DNA of 64,000 bases. It comes from Hahella sp. KA22. Lineage in GTDB: Bacteria > Pseudomonadota > Gammaproteobacteria > Pseudomonadales > Oleiphilaceae. The notes under the pieces are model-generated. The model ran no database searches. It saw nothing but the letters and a program-made list of their open reading frames with translations, and was not told where the DNA came from. Location of the stretch: contig NZ_CP035490.1 of the NCBI RefSeq assembly GCF_004135205.1, forward strand, positions 2,869,501 through 2,933,500, given 5' to 3'. The position numbers were made by a program, and so were the translations under genes. The stretch's first letter is position 1, and every line of letters begins with the position of its first letter. This document shows, in pieces, positions 1 to 9,299 of this stretch.

Positions 1-2
1 TC

Positions 3-929
3 GCCGCCGGTTGTCCGTTTGTGCTCAAGCCCGCCAGCCTCACGCCCATCGGCGCCTTGATTCTGGCGGAAATTCTGGCGGAAACAGACCTTCCCAAAGG
101 CGCTTTCTCCGTCGTGCCCTGTAAAAAGGACGACGCCATGGCGCTGATTTCCGATGAGCGCATCAAGCTGCTGAGCTTCACGGGTTCGCCGGCGGCGGGG
201 TGGCCCATGAAAGCGAAGGCGGGCAAGAAAAAAGTCGTGCTGGAGCTGGGCGGCAACGCGGCCTGTATCGTGGAGCCGGAAACCGATCTGGATAAGGCGA
301 TTCCGCGTGTCCTTTTCGGCGGTTATTACCAGTCTGGACAAAGTTGCGTGAGTGTGCAGCGCGTTCTGGTGCAGGAGTCTTTATATGAAGACTTCAAACG
401 TCGTCTGGTGGCGGAAGTGGAAACGCTGAAAACGGGCGACCCTAAAGATGAAAATACATTTGTAGGTCCGCTGATCAGTCGCAAAGAGGCGGATCGGGTG
501 GCGTCCTGGATTAATGAAGCGGTAGAGGCGGGCGCTGAACTGCTGATCGGCGGCGAGCGCAGCGGTAACGTTATTACGCCCACGGTGCTGGCTAATACTC
601 CACGACATTGCAGCGCTTACAACGAAGAAATCTTTGGGCCGGTGACTGTCCTGGAATCCTACAAGACTTTCGACGACGCGTTGCAAGCCGTCAATAACAG
701 TAAGTTTGGCCTGCAAACCGGCGTATTCACTCGTGACGTGGAGAATATGCAGAAAGCCTGGGAAGAACTGGAAGTGGGCGGCGTCATTATCGGCGATGTG
801 CCGTCCTGGCGTGTGGATCACATGCCTTATGGCGGCGTGAAAGACAGCGGCATTGGCCGGGAAGGGGTGCGTTACGCCATGCAGGACATGAGTGAACCGC
901 GCTTGCTGGCGATCAAGCGTCAAAGCTGA
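3..929 (+). CDS. NAD(P)-dependent aldehyde dehydrogenase, C-terminal part (5' end outside window)
   Basis: This is the C-terminal ~308 residues of an aldehyde dehydrogenase, which oxidises an aldehyde to the acid with NAD(P)+. The reading frame is open to the left edge, so the real start lies outside the window; full family members are about 480 residues. Visible marks are the VLKPAS cofactor-binding segment at the very start, the ELGGNA motif carrying the general-base Glu (visible residue ~80), the GQSCVS motif with the catalytic Cys (~114), and the EEIFGPV motif near residue 208. An acetolactate synthase gene follows 75 bp downstream on the same strand, so the two may form an operon around pyruvate or aldehyde metabolism. 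The specific substrate cannot be told from sequence. Confidence 0.93.
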   Translation, partial: AAGCPFVLKPASLTPIGALILAEILAETDLPKGAFSVVPCKKDDAMALISDERIKLLSFTGSPAAGWPMKAKAGKKKVVLELGGNAACIVEPETDLDKAIPRVLFGGYYQSGQSCVSVQRVLVQESLYEDFKRRLVAEVETLKTGDPKDENTFVGPLISRKEADRVASWINEAVEAGAELLIGGERSGNVITPTVLANTPRHCSAYNEEIFGPVTVLESYKTFDDALQAVNNSKFGLQTGVFTRDVENMQKAWEELEVGGVIIGDVPSWRVDHMPYGGVKDSGIGREGVRYAMQDMSEPRLLAIKRQS

Positions 930-1004
930 TTGTGTTGCGAGGGATTCAGGCGCAGCCATTGCGCCTGGATACGGAGTACGTGTGAAAACCCTGTGGAGAA
1001 CTGA

Positions 1005-2672
1005 ATGAAAACAGAGCACGGGGGCGAGAAAGCCTCAGACCTATTTGTCAAAGCGCTGGAAAATGAAGGCGTCAAATATATCTTCGGCGTGCCCGGAGAA
1101 GAAAACCTGGACTTACTCGAGTCGCTGCGGGGTTCTTCCATCAAGCTGGTGCTGACCCGGCATGAACAGGCGGCGGCCTTTATGGCGGCCACCTATGGTC
1201 GGTTAACGGGAAAAACCGGCGTGTGTCTATCGACTTTGGGACCGGGCGCCACCAATTTGGTGACCGGCGCCGCCTACGCGAAACTGGGCGCCATGCCGTT
1301 GCTGATGGTGACGGGGCAGAAGCCAGTGAAGAAGTCCAAGCAGGGCTTGTTTCAGATTGTCGATGTCGTGGACATGATGCGTCCATTGACCAAGTTCACT
1401 CATCAGATCATCAACGTGAACACCATTCCTTCGAAGATCCGTGAGGCGTTTCGCCTGGCGGAGGAGGAAAGACCGGGGCCTGCGCATCTGGAGCTGCCGG
1501 AAGATATCGCAGAAGAAATATCCGACTCCGACGTCATGTTGTTTGAATCCAGCCATAGTCGTCGTCCGGACGCCAATGATCTGAGTATTCAACAGGCGCT
1601 GGAGATGATCCAGAACGCAAGGCATCCGCTGGTGTTGATTGGCGCCGGAGCGAATCGCAAACGAGTGTCCGAAGCGTTGCTGGGTTTTATTGAGAAGACC
1701 GGCATTCCGTTCTTCAACACCCAGATGGGCAAAGGCGTGGTGGATGAGCGCCATCCTCTGTTTATGGGAACGGCGGCATTGTCAGACGGCGACTATTTGC
1801 ATTGCGCCATCGATTTTGCTGACTTGATCATTAATGTCGGTCATGACGTCATAGAAAAGCCGCCTTTCTTTATGGAGCCCGGCGGTAAGAAAGTCATTCA
1901 CATCAACTTCAATTCCGCCAATGTGGACAGGGTGTACTTCCCGCAGTTGGAGGTGGTGGGGGATATCGCCAATTCTGTTTCCCGATTGACGCAGTTGCTG
2001 GAGCCGGTAAACACTCACGACTTTGAGTATTTCCAGCGGGTCAAAGAAGAAGTTGAGAAACAGCTATGCGAAGGCTCTGAGGACAACCGCTTTCCGATTA
2101 TTCCTCAGCGGCTGGTGGCGGATGTTCGCAAGGTGATGCCTGATGATGGCGTTATCGCTCTGGATAACGGCATGTACAAGATCTGGTTCGCCCGTAACTA
2201 CAAGGCGCATATGAACAATACCGTGTTGCTGGACAACGCCCTCGCCACTATGGGGGCGGGATTGCCCAGTGCAATCGCGGCGGCGATGCTGCACCCCGAA
2301 TTGCAGGTGATGGCGATCTGCGGCGATGGCGGATTCATGATGAATAGCCAGGAAATGGAAACGGCGGTGCGTCTGGGATTGAATCTGGTGGTGTTGATCG
2401 TGAATGACAGCGCCTACGGTATGATTCGCTGGAAGCAGGAGCAGGGCGGTTTCCATGATTGGGGACTGAGCTACGGCAATCCTGACTTCGTTAAATACGC
2501 GCAAGCCTATGGCGCTTCTGGACACCGCGTGCAACGCGCGGAAGACCTGTCGCCCACCATTAGACAGGCTTTCGCTGAGGGTGGCGTACACTTGATTGAC
2601 GTGCCGGTGGACTATTCGGAGAACCGTCGCGTGTTGACGGAGGAGCTGGCCCGTAGAGTCTGTCTGGTCTGA
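1005..2672 (+). CDS. Acetolactate synthase large subunit-like TPP enzyme
   Basis: This 555-residue thiamine-diphosphate enzyme probably condenses two pyruvates to acetolactate with loss of CO2. It has the three-domain ALS/POX layout: a PYR domain at ~8-175 with the TPP-activating Glu in RHEQAAAF, a central domain at ~190-325, and a PP domain at ~370-540 with the metal/TPP signature GDGGFMMN near residue 440. No regulatory small subunit follows, which favours a stand-alone, catabolic-type (AlsS-like) enzyme over the biosynthetic IlvBN complex. The ATG start follows a weak purine-rich stretch (GTGGAGAACTGA). Another pyruvate- or oxo-acid-using member of the family cannot be excluded. Confidence 0.85.
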   Translation: MKTEHGGEKASDLFVKALENEGVKYIFGVPGEENLDLLESLRGSSIKLVLTRHEQAAAFMAATYGRLTGKTGVCLSTLGPGATNLVTGAAYAKLGAMPLLMVTGQKPVKKSKQGLFQIVDVVDMMRPLTKFTHQIINVNTIPSKIREAFRLAEEERPGPAHLELPEDIAEEISDSDVMLFESSHSRRPDANDLSIQQALEMIQNARHPLVLIGAGANRKRVSEALLGFIEKTGIPFFNTQMGKGVVDERHPLFMGTAALSDGDYLHCAIDFADLIINVGHDVIEKPPFFMEPGGKKVIHINFNSANVDRVYFPQLEVVGDIANSVSRLTQLLEPVNTHDFEYFQRVKEEVEKQLCEGSEDNRFPIIPQRLVADVRKVMPDDGVIALDNGMYKIWFARNYKAHMNNTVLLDNALATMGAGLPSAIAAAMLHPELQVMAICGDGGFMMNSQEMETAVRLGLNLVVLIVNDSAYGMIRWKQEQGGFHDWGLSYGNPDFVKYAQAYGASGHRVQRAEDLSPTIRQAFAEGGVHLIDVPVDYSENRRVLTEELARRVCLV

Positions 2673-2809
2673 CCGCTAGCCATTATTTTCCCACTTCGGT
2701 CCCGAGCCGCCATGGCCGGGACCTGCTTCCACAGGTTTGAAGCTACGCCATCTATAGCCTATAAAATATTCAGGCGAATACCTTATGTGGAAGGACTCCG
2801 TCCAACATT

Positions 2810-5524
2810 ATGGCCAAATCCCATGCCGTCGGGACCCTGTTCTATAACCTGCTTACCGCGCTGGCCTATTTTGTCACGGGTAGAGTGGGTTTATGGCTGA
2901 CCACGGACAGCACTTATGTCACCGCTATCTGGATACCCTCCGGCATCGCGCTTGCTGTGGTGCTGCTGGGCGGTTATCGCCTATGCGCGGGGGTTTTTCT
3001 TGGTTCTCTGATCAATAACCTGAGCGTCACTCAGGGTTTCCCCGATGCGGAAATCTGGCCCTGGCAGCTGTTCACTTTTGTCGCCATTGGAGCTGGTGCC
3101 GCCCTGCAGGCCTGTTTGGGGCGCTATTTAGTTATTCGCTTTGCTAACTATCCCGGCCGTCTGGCGGAGCTTCCTGAGATCATCCGCTTCTTGTTTTTCG
3201 CCGGCCCGGCGAGCTGTCTGTCCAACGCCTTAATTGGCTGTAGCAGTCTGTTGATGGCCGGATTTATTCCTGTGGAAAATTACGCCCGCTCCCTCGGTGT
3301 CTGGTGGATTGGCGACACCATCGGAGTGGTTGTTTTTACCCCGCTGATATTGGTGTGGGGACTGCAGCCTCGCGAGTCATGGAGAAAACGCCGCTGGGCG
3401 GTGACTTTCTCTTTGCTCGGAACCTTTTTTCTCGCCACGGTCGCGTTTTTGTATGCGAAATCCTGGGAGGAGAGCAGCTTACGACTGCGCTTTTTCAGTG
3501 AGGCCCAGGGGTATTCCGCCGCCCTCAATCAGAGCCTGGAGGCCCACCTGGATGTCGCCCGGGCGATAGAAAGAAATCTTCCCGCCAATGCGACAATCGA
3601 TCGAAGCGGTTTTGAGAAGGCGGTGTTTTGGGCGCTGGAGCGTTATCCGGGGTTTCAGGCCATGTCCTGGAATCCCTACATACGCAGCTATGAACGGGAG
3701 GAGTTTGAAGCCGGTCTGCAAGAGGATTACGGCGTCGATATGGGAATTGTGACCCGGCGGGATGGTCAGTTGCATCGCTCGCCGGAAAAGCCGATTTATC
3801 TTCCTGTGCGCTTTATCTTCCCTTTAGAGAGTAATCGAGGCGCGCTTGGGTTTGATGTGTCTTCCAATCCTTCCCGGCTGACCGCTATCGCTGACGCAAG
3901 GGAATCAAGAAAACCGGTGATGACCGGCCCTATTCATTTAGTGCAGCATCCACTGGACAATGTGGGCGTCTTGGTGTTTTACCCGCATTTCCTCAGCGAC
4001 GGGCGACATATCGAATCAACATCGTCGAATCAGGGGGACGAAGAGGGAGAGGACGTTGATTATCCCGAAGGTTTTTTTGTGGCGGTATTTCGCATTCACT
4101 CGTTGCTGAATCACTTTACAGAGCGACTGAATATGGACGGCTACCACATTACGCTTGCCGACATTACAGAGCAGCGCTACCTGATGCATGAGATGACGAT
4201 CGATAACGGCAAGGTCAGCATGTCCCCGGACATTTCTGAAGAAGAGGTCAATAGCCGCCCCTATCGTTGGGAGCATAAATTCGCCGTTCTCAACAGAAAA
4301 TGGGATCTGGATATTGCACCCACCAAGAACAATATTGTTGCGAACACTTCCATCAACGCCTGGATTGTTTATGTACTGGGGCTGTTGTTCACTGGCGTCA
4401 GTGGCATGGTGTCGTTGTTCTTCAGTGGCCGAACGCTGGCTTTGGAAACCTTGGTTGACGAGCGGACGGCGGAATTGAAGCATAGCGAGCAGCGCCTGCG
4501 CGCCATTTATGAACATACGCCGGATGGTCTGCTGACGGTAACGGAGGATGGCGGCATTACAGCGGTGAATCCGGCGGTGGAGAACCTGTTTGGATATGCC
4601 TGCTCCGATTTCTCCGGTCTGAATATTCGGGTTCTGATTCCGGATTTTCATGCGCCTACCACTGAGATGAGTCAAGAATCCTCCATTCTGGATGCGGGGC
4701 CAGGATATTTGCAGGGCATTCGCCGCGATGGACAGGACTTCCCTCTGGAACTGCAAACGGTGTGTTTGTCTCAGACTCCGCCGGCCTCTTATCTTTGCAT
4801 TGTGCGCGATGTGACCGAAAGAGCGGAGGCGGAGCGCATCAAAGATGAGTTTATCTCCACTATCAGTCATGAGTTGCGTACCCCATTAACCGCCATTAAC
4901 GGTTCGCTGACGCTGCTTGACGCGAAGGTCGCTATGGCGGCGCCAGATAAGCATGCGCATATGATTGATATCGCGCGACGCAATACAGATCGCCTGCTCA
5001 ATTTGGTTAATGCGATTTTGGACCTGAAGAAAATGGCCTCTGGAGAGATGACGTTGCAGCTCAGTCACTTCAATCTGGCGCAGCTTGTCAGTGATGTATT
5101 GGCGCTCAACCAGGGTCTGACTCATAATGCTGACGTCAGTTTTACGCTGCAGATTCCTCCTGATCGTGCGGTCGTGGTAGAGGCGGATGAAGAGCGTCTT
5201 ACTCAGGTGCTGACGAATCTGATTTCCAACGCCGCCAAATTTTCGCCACCGCATTCGGAAATCGCGGTTGCAGTTACGTTGGAAAATGGCGATGCGCGGG
5301 TTTCCGTCACTGATAAAGGGCCTGGCGTACCGCCAGAGTTCCAAAATCGCATATTCGGCCGCTTCGCACAGGCCGATTCTTCTAATACCCGCAACAAAAG
5401 CGGAACCGGCCTCGGGCTTAACATTTCCAAAGCCATCATTGAGCGGCATGGCGGCAAGATCGGCTTCCACAATAATCCAAGTGGGGGCTGTACGTTCTAT
5501 TTTGAGATGCCGGTGCTAACTTGA
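2810..5524 (+). CDS. MASE1-CHASE-PAS sensor histidine kinase
   Basis: This is a 904-residue membrane sensor kinase. Residues ~10-210 are a multi-helix MASE1-type membrane sensor. A periplasmic CHASE domain follows (~230-480, with the SWNPYI segment near 285 and the LGFDVSSNP segment after it), then another membrane helix near 520. A PAS domain begins at about 565 (AIYEHTPDGLL). The HisKA domain has its phospho-accepting His near 687 (SHELRTPL), and the HATPase domain has its N box near 796 and the GTGLGL G box near 865. There is no receiver domain and no response-regulator gene beside it, so the partner is elsewhere. A 137-bp gap separates it from the upstream gene. The ligand is unknown. Confidence 0.88.
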   Translation: MAKSHAVGTLFYNLLTALAYFVTGRVGLWLTTDSTYVTAIWIPSGIALAVVLLGGYRLCAGVFLGSLINNLSVTQGFPDAEIWPWQLFTFVAIGAGAALQACLGRYLVIRFANYPGRLAELPEIIRFLFFAGPASCLSNALIGCSSLLMAGFIPVENYARSLGVWWIGDTIGVVVFTPLILVWGLQPRESWRKRRWAVTFSLLGTFFLATVAFLYAKSWEESSLRLRFFSEAQGYSAALNQSLEAHLDVARAIERNLPANATIDRSGFEKAVFWALERYPGFQAMSWNPYIRSYEREEFEAGLQEDYGVDMGIVTRRDGQLHRSPEKPIYLPVRFIFPLESNRGALGFDVSSNPSRLTAIADARESRKPVMTGPIHLVQHPLDNVGVLVFYPHFLSDGRHIESTSSNQGDEEGEDVDYPEGFFVAVFRIHSLLNHFTERLNMDGYHITLADITEQRYLMHEMTIDNGKVSMSPDISEEEVNSRPYRWEHKFAVLNRKWDLDIAPTKNNIVANTSINAWIVYVLGLLFTGVSGMVSLFFSGRTLALETLVDERTAELKHSEQRLRAIYEHTPDGLLTVTEDGGITAVNPAVENLFGYACSDFSGLNIRVLIPDFHAPTTEMSQESSILDAGPGYLQGIRRDGQDFPLELQTVCLSQTPPASYLCIVRDVTERAEAERIKDEFISTISHELRTPLTAINGSLTLLDAKVAMAAPDKHAHMIDIARRNTDRLLNLVNAILDLKKMASGEMTLQLSHFNLAQLVSDVLALNQGLTHNADVSFTLQIPPDRAVVVEADEERLTQVLTNLISNAAKFSPPHSEIAVAVTLENGDARVSVTDKGPGVPPEFQNRIFGRFAQADSSNTRNKSGTGLGLNISKAIIERHGGKIGFHNNPSGGCTFYFEMPVLT

Positions 5525-5708
5525 TCTAAACGGCGAGTCGTCCAATACATACGGCGCCGCCAGATCGGCTTGTCATCTGGAAATGAAGGGAATCAAGGTA
5601 GCTGAATTCGCCCTTGATAACCGATAACATGCAACCAGTTTGTTGGGCGCGCCGCCAGTTATAGCAGGCAAAGGGCGCGCTGTTATTCAGTTGGGAAATG
5701 CGGACGCT

Positions 5709-7088
5709 ATGGCTATCAAATTTACTACCTCGACAATTGCGAACGGCGTGAAAGGCGCTGTGCAGTCTTCCAAGGAAGCGCTGTCCAACCTGATGTCATC
5801 GGTGGATGGGCAATATCAGCGTGTGAAGGAGAGCGTCGGTAAGCTGCAGCTATTTTCCTCAAGCCAGACCGCGCCGTCCTTGTACGAGGATGTAGATGAG
5901 AAGCACTACTTTATAGTTCCTTTCCGTCTTGCTGAGCAGGGTTATGTATTGCACACCATGCGCGTGCTGCCGCCGGGCGTTCCGCCGCTCAACAGTCTTC
6001 CTAAAAAGCGCATTTTCCACGCGCCGTCGAACTGTTCCAGAGAAATGATTCAGCATTTGATTGTAGAGCCCATGCTCGCAGAAACGCCTCCACCTGAGGA
6101 TGGCAGTGCGTTTGGCCAATATCTGAAAGAAGTCGCTAACAATATCGACCGGGTAGAAAACAAAGTGACAGGCGGCCTGCTGCTGGTGGGAGGGCTGGTG
6201 GCGATGATCAATCCCGTGACGGCGGCCGCCATCGCCGGGCACGCCTTGTTGCCCACTCTGGCTAAATACGGGCTGAACAGCGCAGGCAAGAAACTCAATG
6301 CGTTGAACGCTGAGAAAGAGGTTGAGCTGGCGCGAGCGAAACTGTTAAAGGAGTTCAGTGAAAGCGGGGTGGAGTATGTGGAAAACCCGATATTGACGGA
6401 GCTTGTCCTGGCGCTATCGACCTCGGCCGAAGAACACGATCCGGCGACCTTTGATCTCCAGCAGCATCACTTTAATAACCGCGACAACGCCAAGCTTATC
6501 CACCTGACATGCGCATGTATTTACGACGTCTATGCAGATCTGCTCAAAACCAGGCGTAAATGGAAGGAAGCAGGACTGGGCGAGGAAGATATTCAGTGGA
6601 TCAACCAATTGGGCCTTGAGGCGGATAACTATCGTTCTCTTATCAAGTCAAAGGGCATGCTTGATTGGAAAGCCGCCAAGCAGCGTCTGATGACGCGCTT
6701 GGGTGAAATGGGACTCGACGAAACCAGAGCGTTAGTTGGAGAGATAGACCATCTTATCGATTATCTGCTGCCCTATATCAGCCGCCAATCTGGCTTTCAG
6801 GATGATAAGCACGACTTCCAGAAACTGGTGTTTTCCTGGTTGCCGGAATACATCAATTACTTTTTGAGCATGCCGACAAGCAAACTGCTCGAAAAAGAGG
6901 GCGACGCCGAATCCTTGGCGGACCGTTTCATCGCGGAGATGACGCTTCTGCAGGCCAAGCTGAAAGAAATGTCCGCTTCTGTTTATCTCAACAAGTCGAC
7001 ATCAATGGTCAATCTGGGCGATTTCTTCAGATATAAGTTTGATCGCACGGGTTCGATCGACTTGGGCAGCCAGAAAGAGCGCGGCTGA
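5709..7088 (+). CDS. Hypothetical protein with one hydrophobic segment
   Basis: I do not recognise this 459-residue protein. The ATG at 5709 gives the N-terminus MAIKFTTST; an in-frame TTG at 5640 would add 23 unconvincing residues. The first ~45 residues are polar and predicted helical. Residues ~150-185 form a hydrophobic Gly/Ala-rich stretch (GGLLLVGGLVAM) that could cross or dip into a membrane. The rest is mainly charged alpha-helix, with regions at ~200-230 that may form coiled coils. It stands alone between a histidine kinase gene and convergent hemN, so context gives no function. Coding character is clear from frame openness and codon use. Confidence 0.75.
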   Translation: MAIKFTTSTIANGVKGAVQSSKEALSNLMSSVDGQYQRVKESVGKLQLFSSSQTAPSLYEDVDEKHYFIVPFRLAEQGYVLHTMRVLPPGVPPLNSLPKKRIFHAPSNCSREMIQHLIVEPMLAETPPPEDGSAFGQYLKEVANNIDRVENKVTGGLLLVGGLVAMINPVTAAAIAGHALLPTLAKYGLNSAGKKLNALNAEKEVELARAKLLKEFSESGVEYVENPILTELVLALSTSAEEHDPATFDLQQHHFNNRDNAKLIHLTCACIYDVYADLLKTRRKWKEAGLGEEDIQWINQLGLEADNYRSLIKSKGMLDWKAAKQRLMTRLGEMGLDETRALVGEIDHLIDYLLPYISRQSGFQDDKHDFQKLVFSWLPEYINYFLSMPTSKLLEKEGDAESLADRFIAEMTLLQAKLKEMSASVYLNKSTSMVNLGDFFRYKFDRTGSIDLGSQKERG

Positions 7089-7098
7089 GAAAGCCGCG
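7080..7098. terminator. Hairpin between convergent genes
   Basis: A 7-bp perfect stem (CGCGGCT/AGCCGCG, loop GAGAA) overlaps the stop codon of the upstream plus-strand gene and faces the end of hemN on the other strand. There is no strong T run on either side, so it is a weak terminator candidate serving both convergent genes. Confidence 0.4.
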
Positions 7099-7114
7099 AT
7101 TATGCAATAGGATA

Positions 7115-8491
7115 TTAAATTATCCTGGAAAACCCCTGTTGCGCCTGTGTCCGGTAGCGGTCGAATACTTTGCAGACGCCGCGGATCAGTAGTCTTCCGG
7201 TTGGATTGACGTGCATGCCGTCGCGGGTGAAGGTGATCAGCCCGTCTTCCGCCATGTCCTGCAAAATACTGAGTTCTCCCCGGAAATAATGGGCGAAGTC
7301 GATATTGAACAGGGCTTCGATGCGGCGGTACTCAATTTTGAAGTTGCAGATCAGTTCGACGATGACTTTACGGCGGATGACGTCGTCATCATTCAGTTGC
7401 ACGCCTTTGATGACCGGGAGTCGGTTTTCCGCCATGGCTGCTTCGTAGCTTTCCTGGTCGTAACAGTTCTGGTAATAGCAACGATCCAGCATGCTGATGC
7501 TGGACGCGCCCATGGCGATTAGGTCGCAGTCGCCATGAGTGGTATAGCCCTGAAAGTTACGATGCAGCTCTCCTTTCTCTTGGGCGACGGATAGCTCATC
7601 GCCGGGTTTGGCGAAGTGGTCCATGCCGATAAAACGATAATCCGCCGCGATCAATTGGTCGACGGATTGCTGCAGGATGGTCAGCTTATCTTCCGGGCGC
7701 GGCAGGTCTTCATCGCGGATGCGGCGTTGCGGCATGAAGCGTTGCGGCATATGCGCGTAATTAAACACCGATAGCCGGTCCGGGGCGAAGTCGATGATGG
7801 TGTCTACGGTTTTGCGGAAAGAGTCCGGCGTTTGCAGGGGCAGGCCGTAGATCAGATCGATATTGATGGAGCGGAAGCCCAGCTCGCGCGCCTTGCGCAG
7901 CACGCCCAAAGTGAGTTCTTCGCTTTGAATCCGGTTCACCGCCTTCTGGACGGCGGGATTGAAATCCTGCACGCCCAGGCTGATGCGGTTAAAGCCAATT
8001 TCACGCAATGTGGTCAGCGTCTCGTCGTCAGCTTCGCGAGGATCTATTTCGATGGAGTAATCGCCCTGGTCATTTTCCATAAAGCGAAAATGCGTGCGTA
8101 ATGCATTCATCAGATCACGCATTTGCTGCGGCGCGAGAAAGGTGGGCGTGCCGCCGCCCCAATGCAGTTGCTCCACCAGACGGTCCGCGCCGAAAAGCTC
8201 ACTTTGCAGGGCGATTTCGCGGTACAGCGCGTCGAGGTAGGGGATCGCTTTTTCCCGACGTTTGGTGATGATTTTGTTGCAGGCGCAGTAGTAACAAAGG
8301 CGCGCACAGAACGGAATATGCAGATACAGCGATAGCGAGCGGTTCGCGGCGCGACTGGCGTCCGCGGCCTCACGCACGGCGCCGATAGGGAAATCGTTCT
8401 GGAATTCGACGGCGGTGGGGTAGGAGGTATATCGGGGACCCTGCAAATCGTATTTGCGGATAAGGTTCTCGTTCCAGTAAATATTTTTCAC
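7115..8491 (-). CDS. hemN: Oxygen-independent coproporphyrinogen III oxidase
   Basis: This 458-residue radical-SAM enzyme decarboxylates coproporphyrinogen III to protoporphyrinogen IX in haem synthesis without oxygen. The N-terminal YTSYPTA segment typical of true HemN is present, followed by the cluster motif with C62, C66, C69 and C71 (C-x3-C-x2-C-x-C), which separates HemN from HemW-like paralogues. Length matches the family (~455-460). It is the last gene of the cbb3 oxidase block, an arrangement known from Pseudomonas, and supplies haem when oxygen is scarce. An FNR/Anr box with a matching -10 lies directly upstream, so it likely has its own oxygen-regulated promoter. Confidence 0.96.
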   Translation of the reverse strand: MKNIYWNENLIRKYDLQGPRYTSYPTAVEFQNDFPIGAVREAADASRAANRSLSLYLHIPFCARLCYYCACNKIITKRREKAIPYLDALYREIALQSELFGADRLVEQLHWGGGTPTFLAPQQMRDLMNALRTHFRFMENDQGDYSIEIDPREADDETLTTLREIGFNRISLGVQDFNPAVQKAVNRIQSEELTLGVLRKARELGFRSINIDLIYGLPLQTPDSFRKTVDTIIDFAPDRLSVFNYAHMPQRFMPQRRIRDEDLPRPEDKLTILQQSVDQLIAADYRFIGMDHFAKPGDELSVAQEKGELHRNFQGYTTHGDCDLIAMGASSISMLDRCYYQNCYDQESYEAAMAENRLPVIKGVQLNDDDVIRRKVIVELICNFKIEYRRIEALFNIDFAHYFRGELSILQDMAEDGLITFTRDGMHVNPTGRLLIRGVCKVFDRYRTQAQQGFSRII

Positions 8492-8531
8492 TACGGCGCT
8501 CGCACTTCTACCATGGATAAGAAGTGGCCAT

Positions 8532-8571
8532 TGTATATCCGAGCCAAACAGTCGGGCTTGATATGGGTCAA
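8532..8571 (-). promoter_or_regulatory. FNR/Anr-type promoter of hemN
   Basis: Read on the minus strand, the box TTGACCCATATCAA (8558-8571) fits the FNR/Anr consensus TTGAY-N4-RTCAA. A -10-like TATACA (8532-8537) begins 21 nt after the box, the spacing expected of a class II FNR promoter with the box centred near -41.5. The hemN start codon is ~40 bp further on. The box overlaps the 3' end of the upstream TauE-like gene. Confidence 0.75.
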
Positions 8572-9299
8572 TGCCCGCCGTGGTGTGGGGAGGAGGTTCC
8601 GTCGTGCTGATGGTTCATGTTCTGTCCTCCAAAGAGTCCGGCGAAATGCACGGGCAGCGTCCAGACGCCAAACAGAATGAGTAGAACGCCGAACACGCGG
8701 CGCACAGATAAATTGCTCAACCAGCGTCTCAGATGGTAGGCGAAAAGCCCGGCGGCCAACATGCTGGGGAGTGTGCCGAGACCAAAGCAGAACATGAGCA
8801 GAGCGGATAGGGAAGCGTCCGCATTCGACATCGACCAGGCGAGAGCGCTGTAAACCAGTCCGCAGGGCAGCCAGCCCCAGAGCAGACCCAAAGCGAAGCT
8901 GATGTGTGGCCCCTGACGTTCGCCAAGGGATTTGCTAAGCGGGGAGATTCGACTCCAGAGTCTGCCTCCGAGGCGCTCGATATGAGTCAGGCCCATCCAC
9001 CACTGGCCCACGTAAAGTCCCATCAGGATGATCATGATGGCTGCGATGGTGCGTAACGCGACCAGCAGTGTTTCGTTCAGCGCCAGCGCTTCACCCAGGA
9101 AACCGGCGAGCAGTCCGATCAATGCATAACTACTGAGGCGGCCGAAGTTGAACAGAAATAACCATGAGGTTCTTGGCGAGCCGTCTCCGCCCTGGGCGAA
9201 GGACTGCGCGCCAGCGATGCCGCCGCACATGGCGATGCAATGACCGCTGCCGAACAGGCCGATCAGAAACGCGTTAGCGATCAGCAGAAGCTCATGCAT
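8568..9299 (-). CDS. Sulfite exporter TauE/SafE-like (DsbD/UreH-type) membrane protein of the cco locus
   Basis: This 243-residue inner-membrane protein has about six predicted helices. The first carries a conserved GSGHCIAMCGG stretch with a Cys pair, reminiscent of the DsbD/UreH transmembrane family, and a second marked motif GWLPCGLVYSAL lies in a middle helix (~140-155). Family members of this type sit next to ccoS and ccoI in many gammaproteobacteria and are suspected to help metal or thiol handling during oxidase assembly; the exact role is not established here. The C-terminus is His-rich (NHQHDG...HHGGH), which may bind metal. It overlaps ccoS by 8 bp, so translation is probably coupled. 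Confidence 0.85.
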   Translation of the reverse strand: MHELLLIANAFLIGLFGSGHCIAMCGGIAGAQSFAQGGDGSPRTSWLFLFNFGRLSSYALIGLLAGFLGEALALNETLLVALRTIAAIMIILMGLYVGQWWMGLTHIERLGGRLWSRISPLSKSLGERQGPHISFALGLLWGWLPCGLVYSALAWSMSNADASLSALLMFCFGLGTLPSMLAAGLFAYHLRRWLSNLSVRRVFGVLLILFGVWTLPVHFAGLFGGQNMNHQHDGTSSPHHGGH

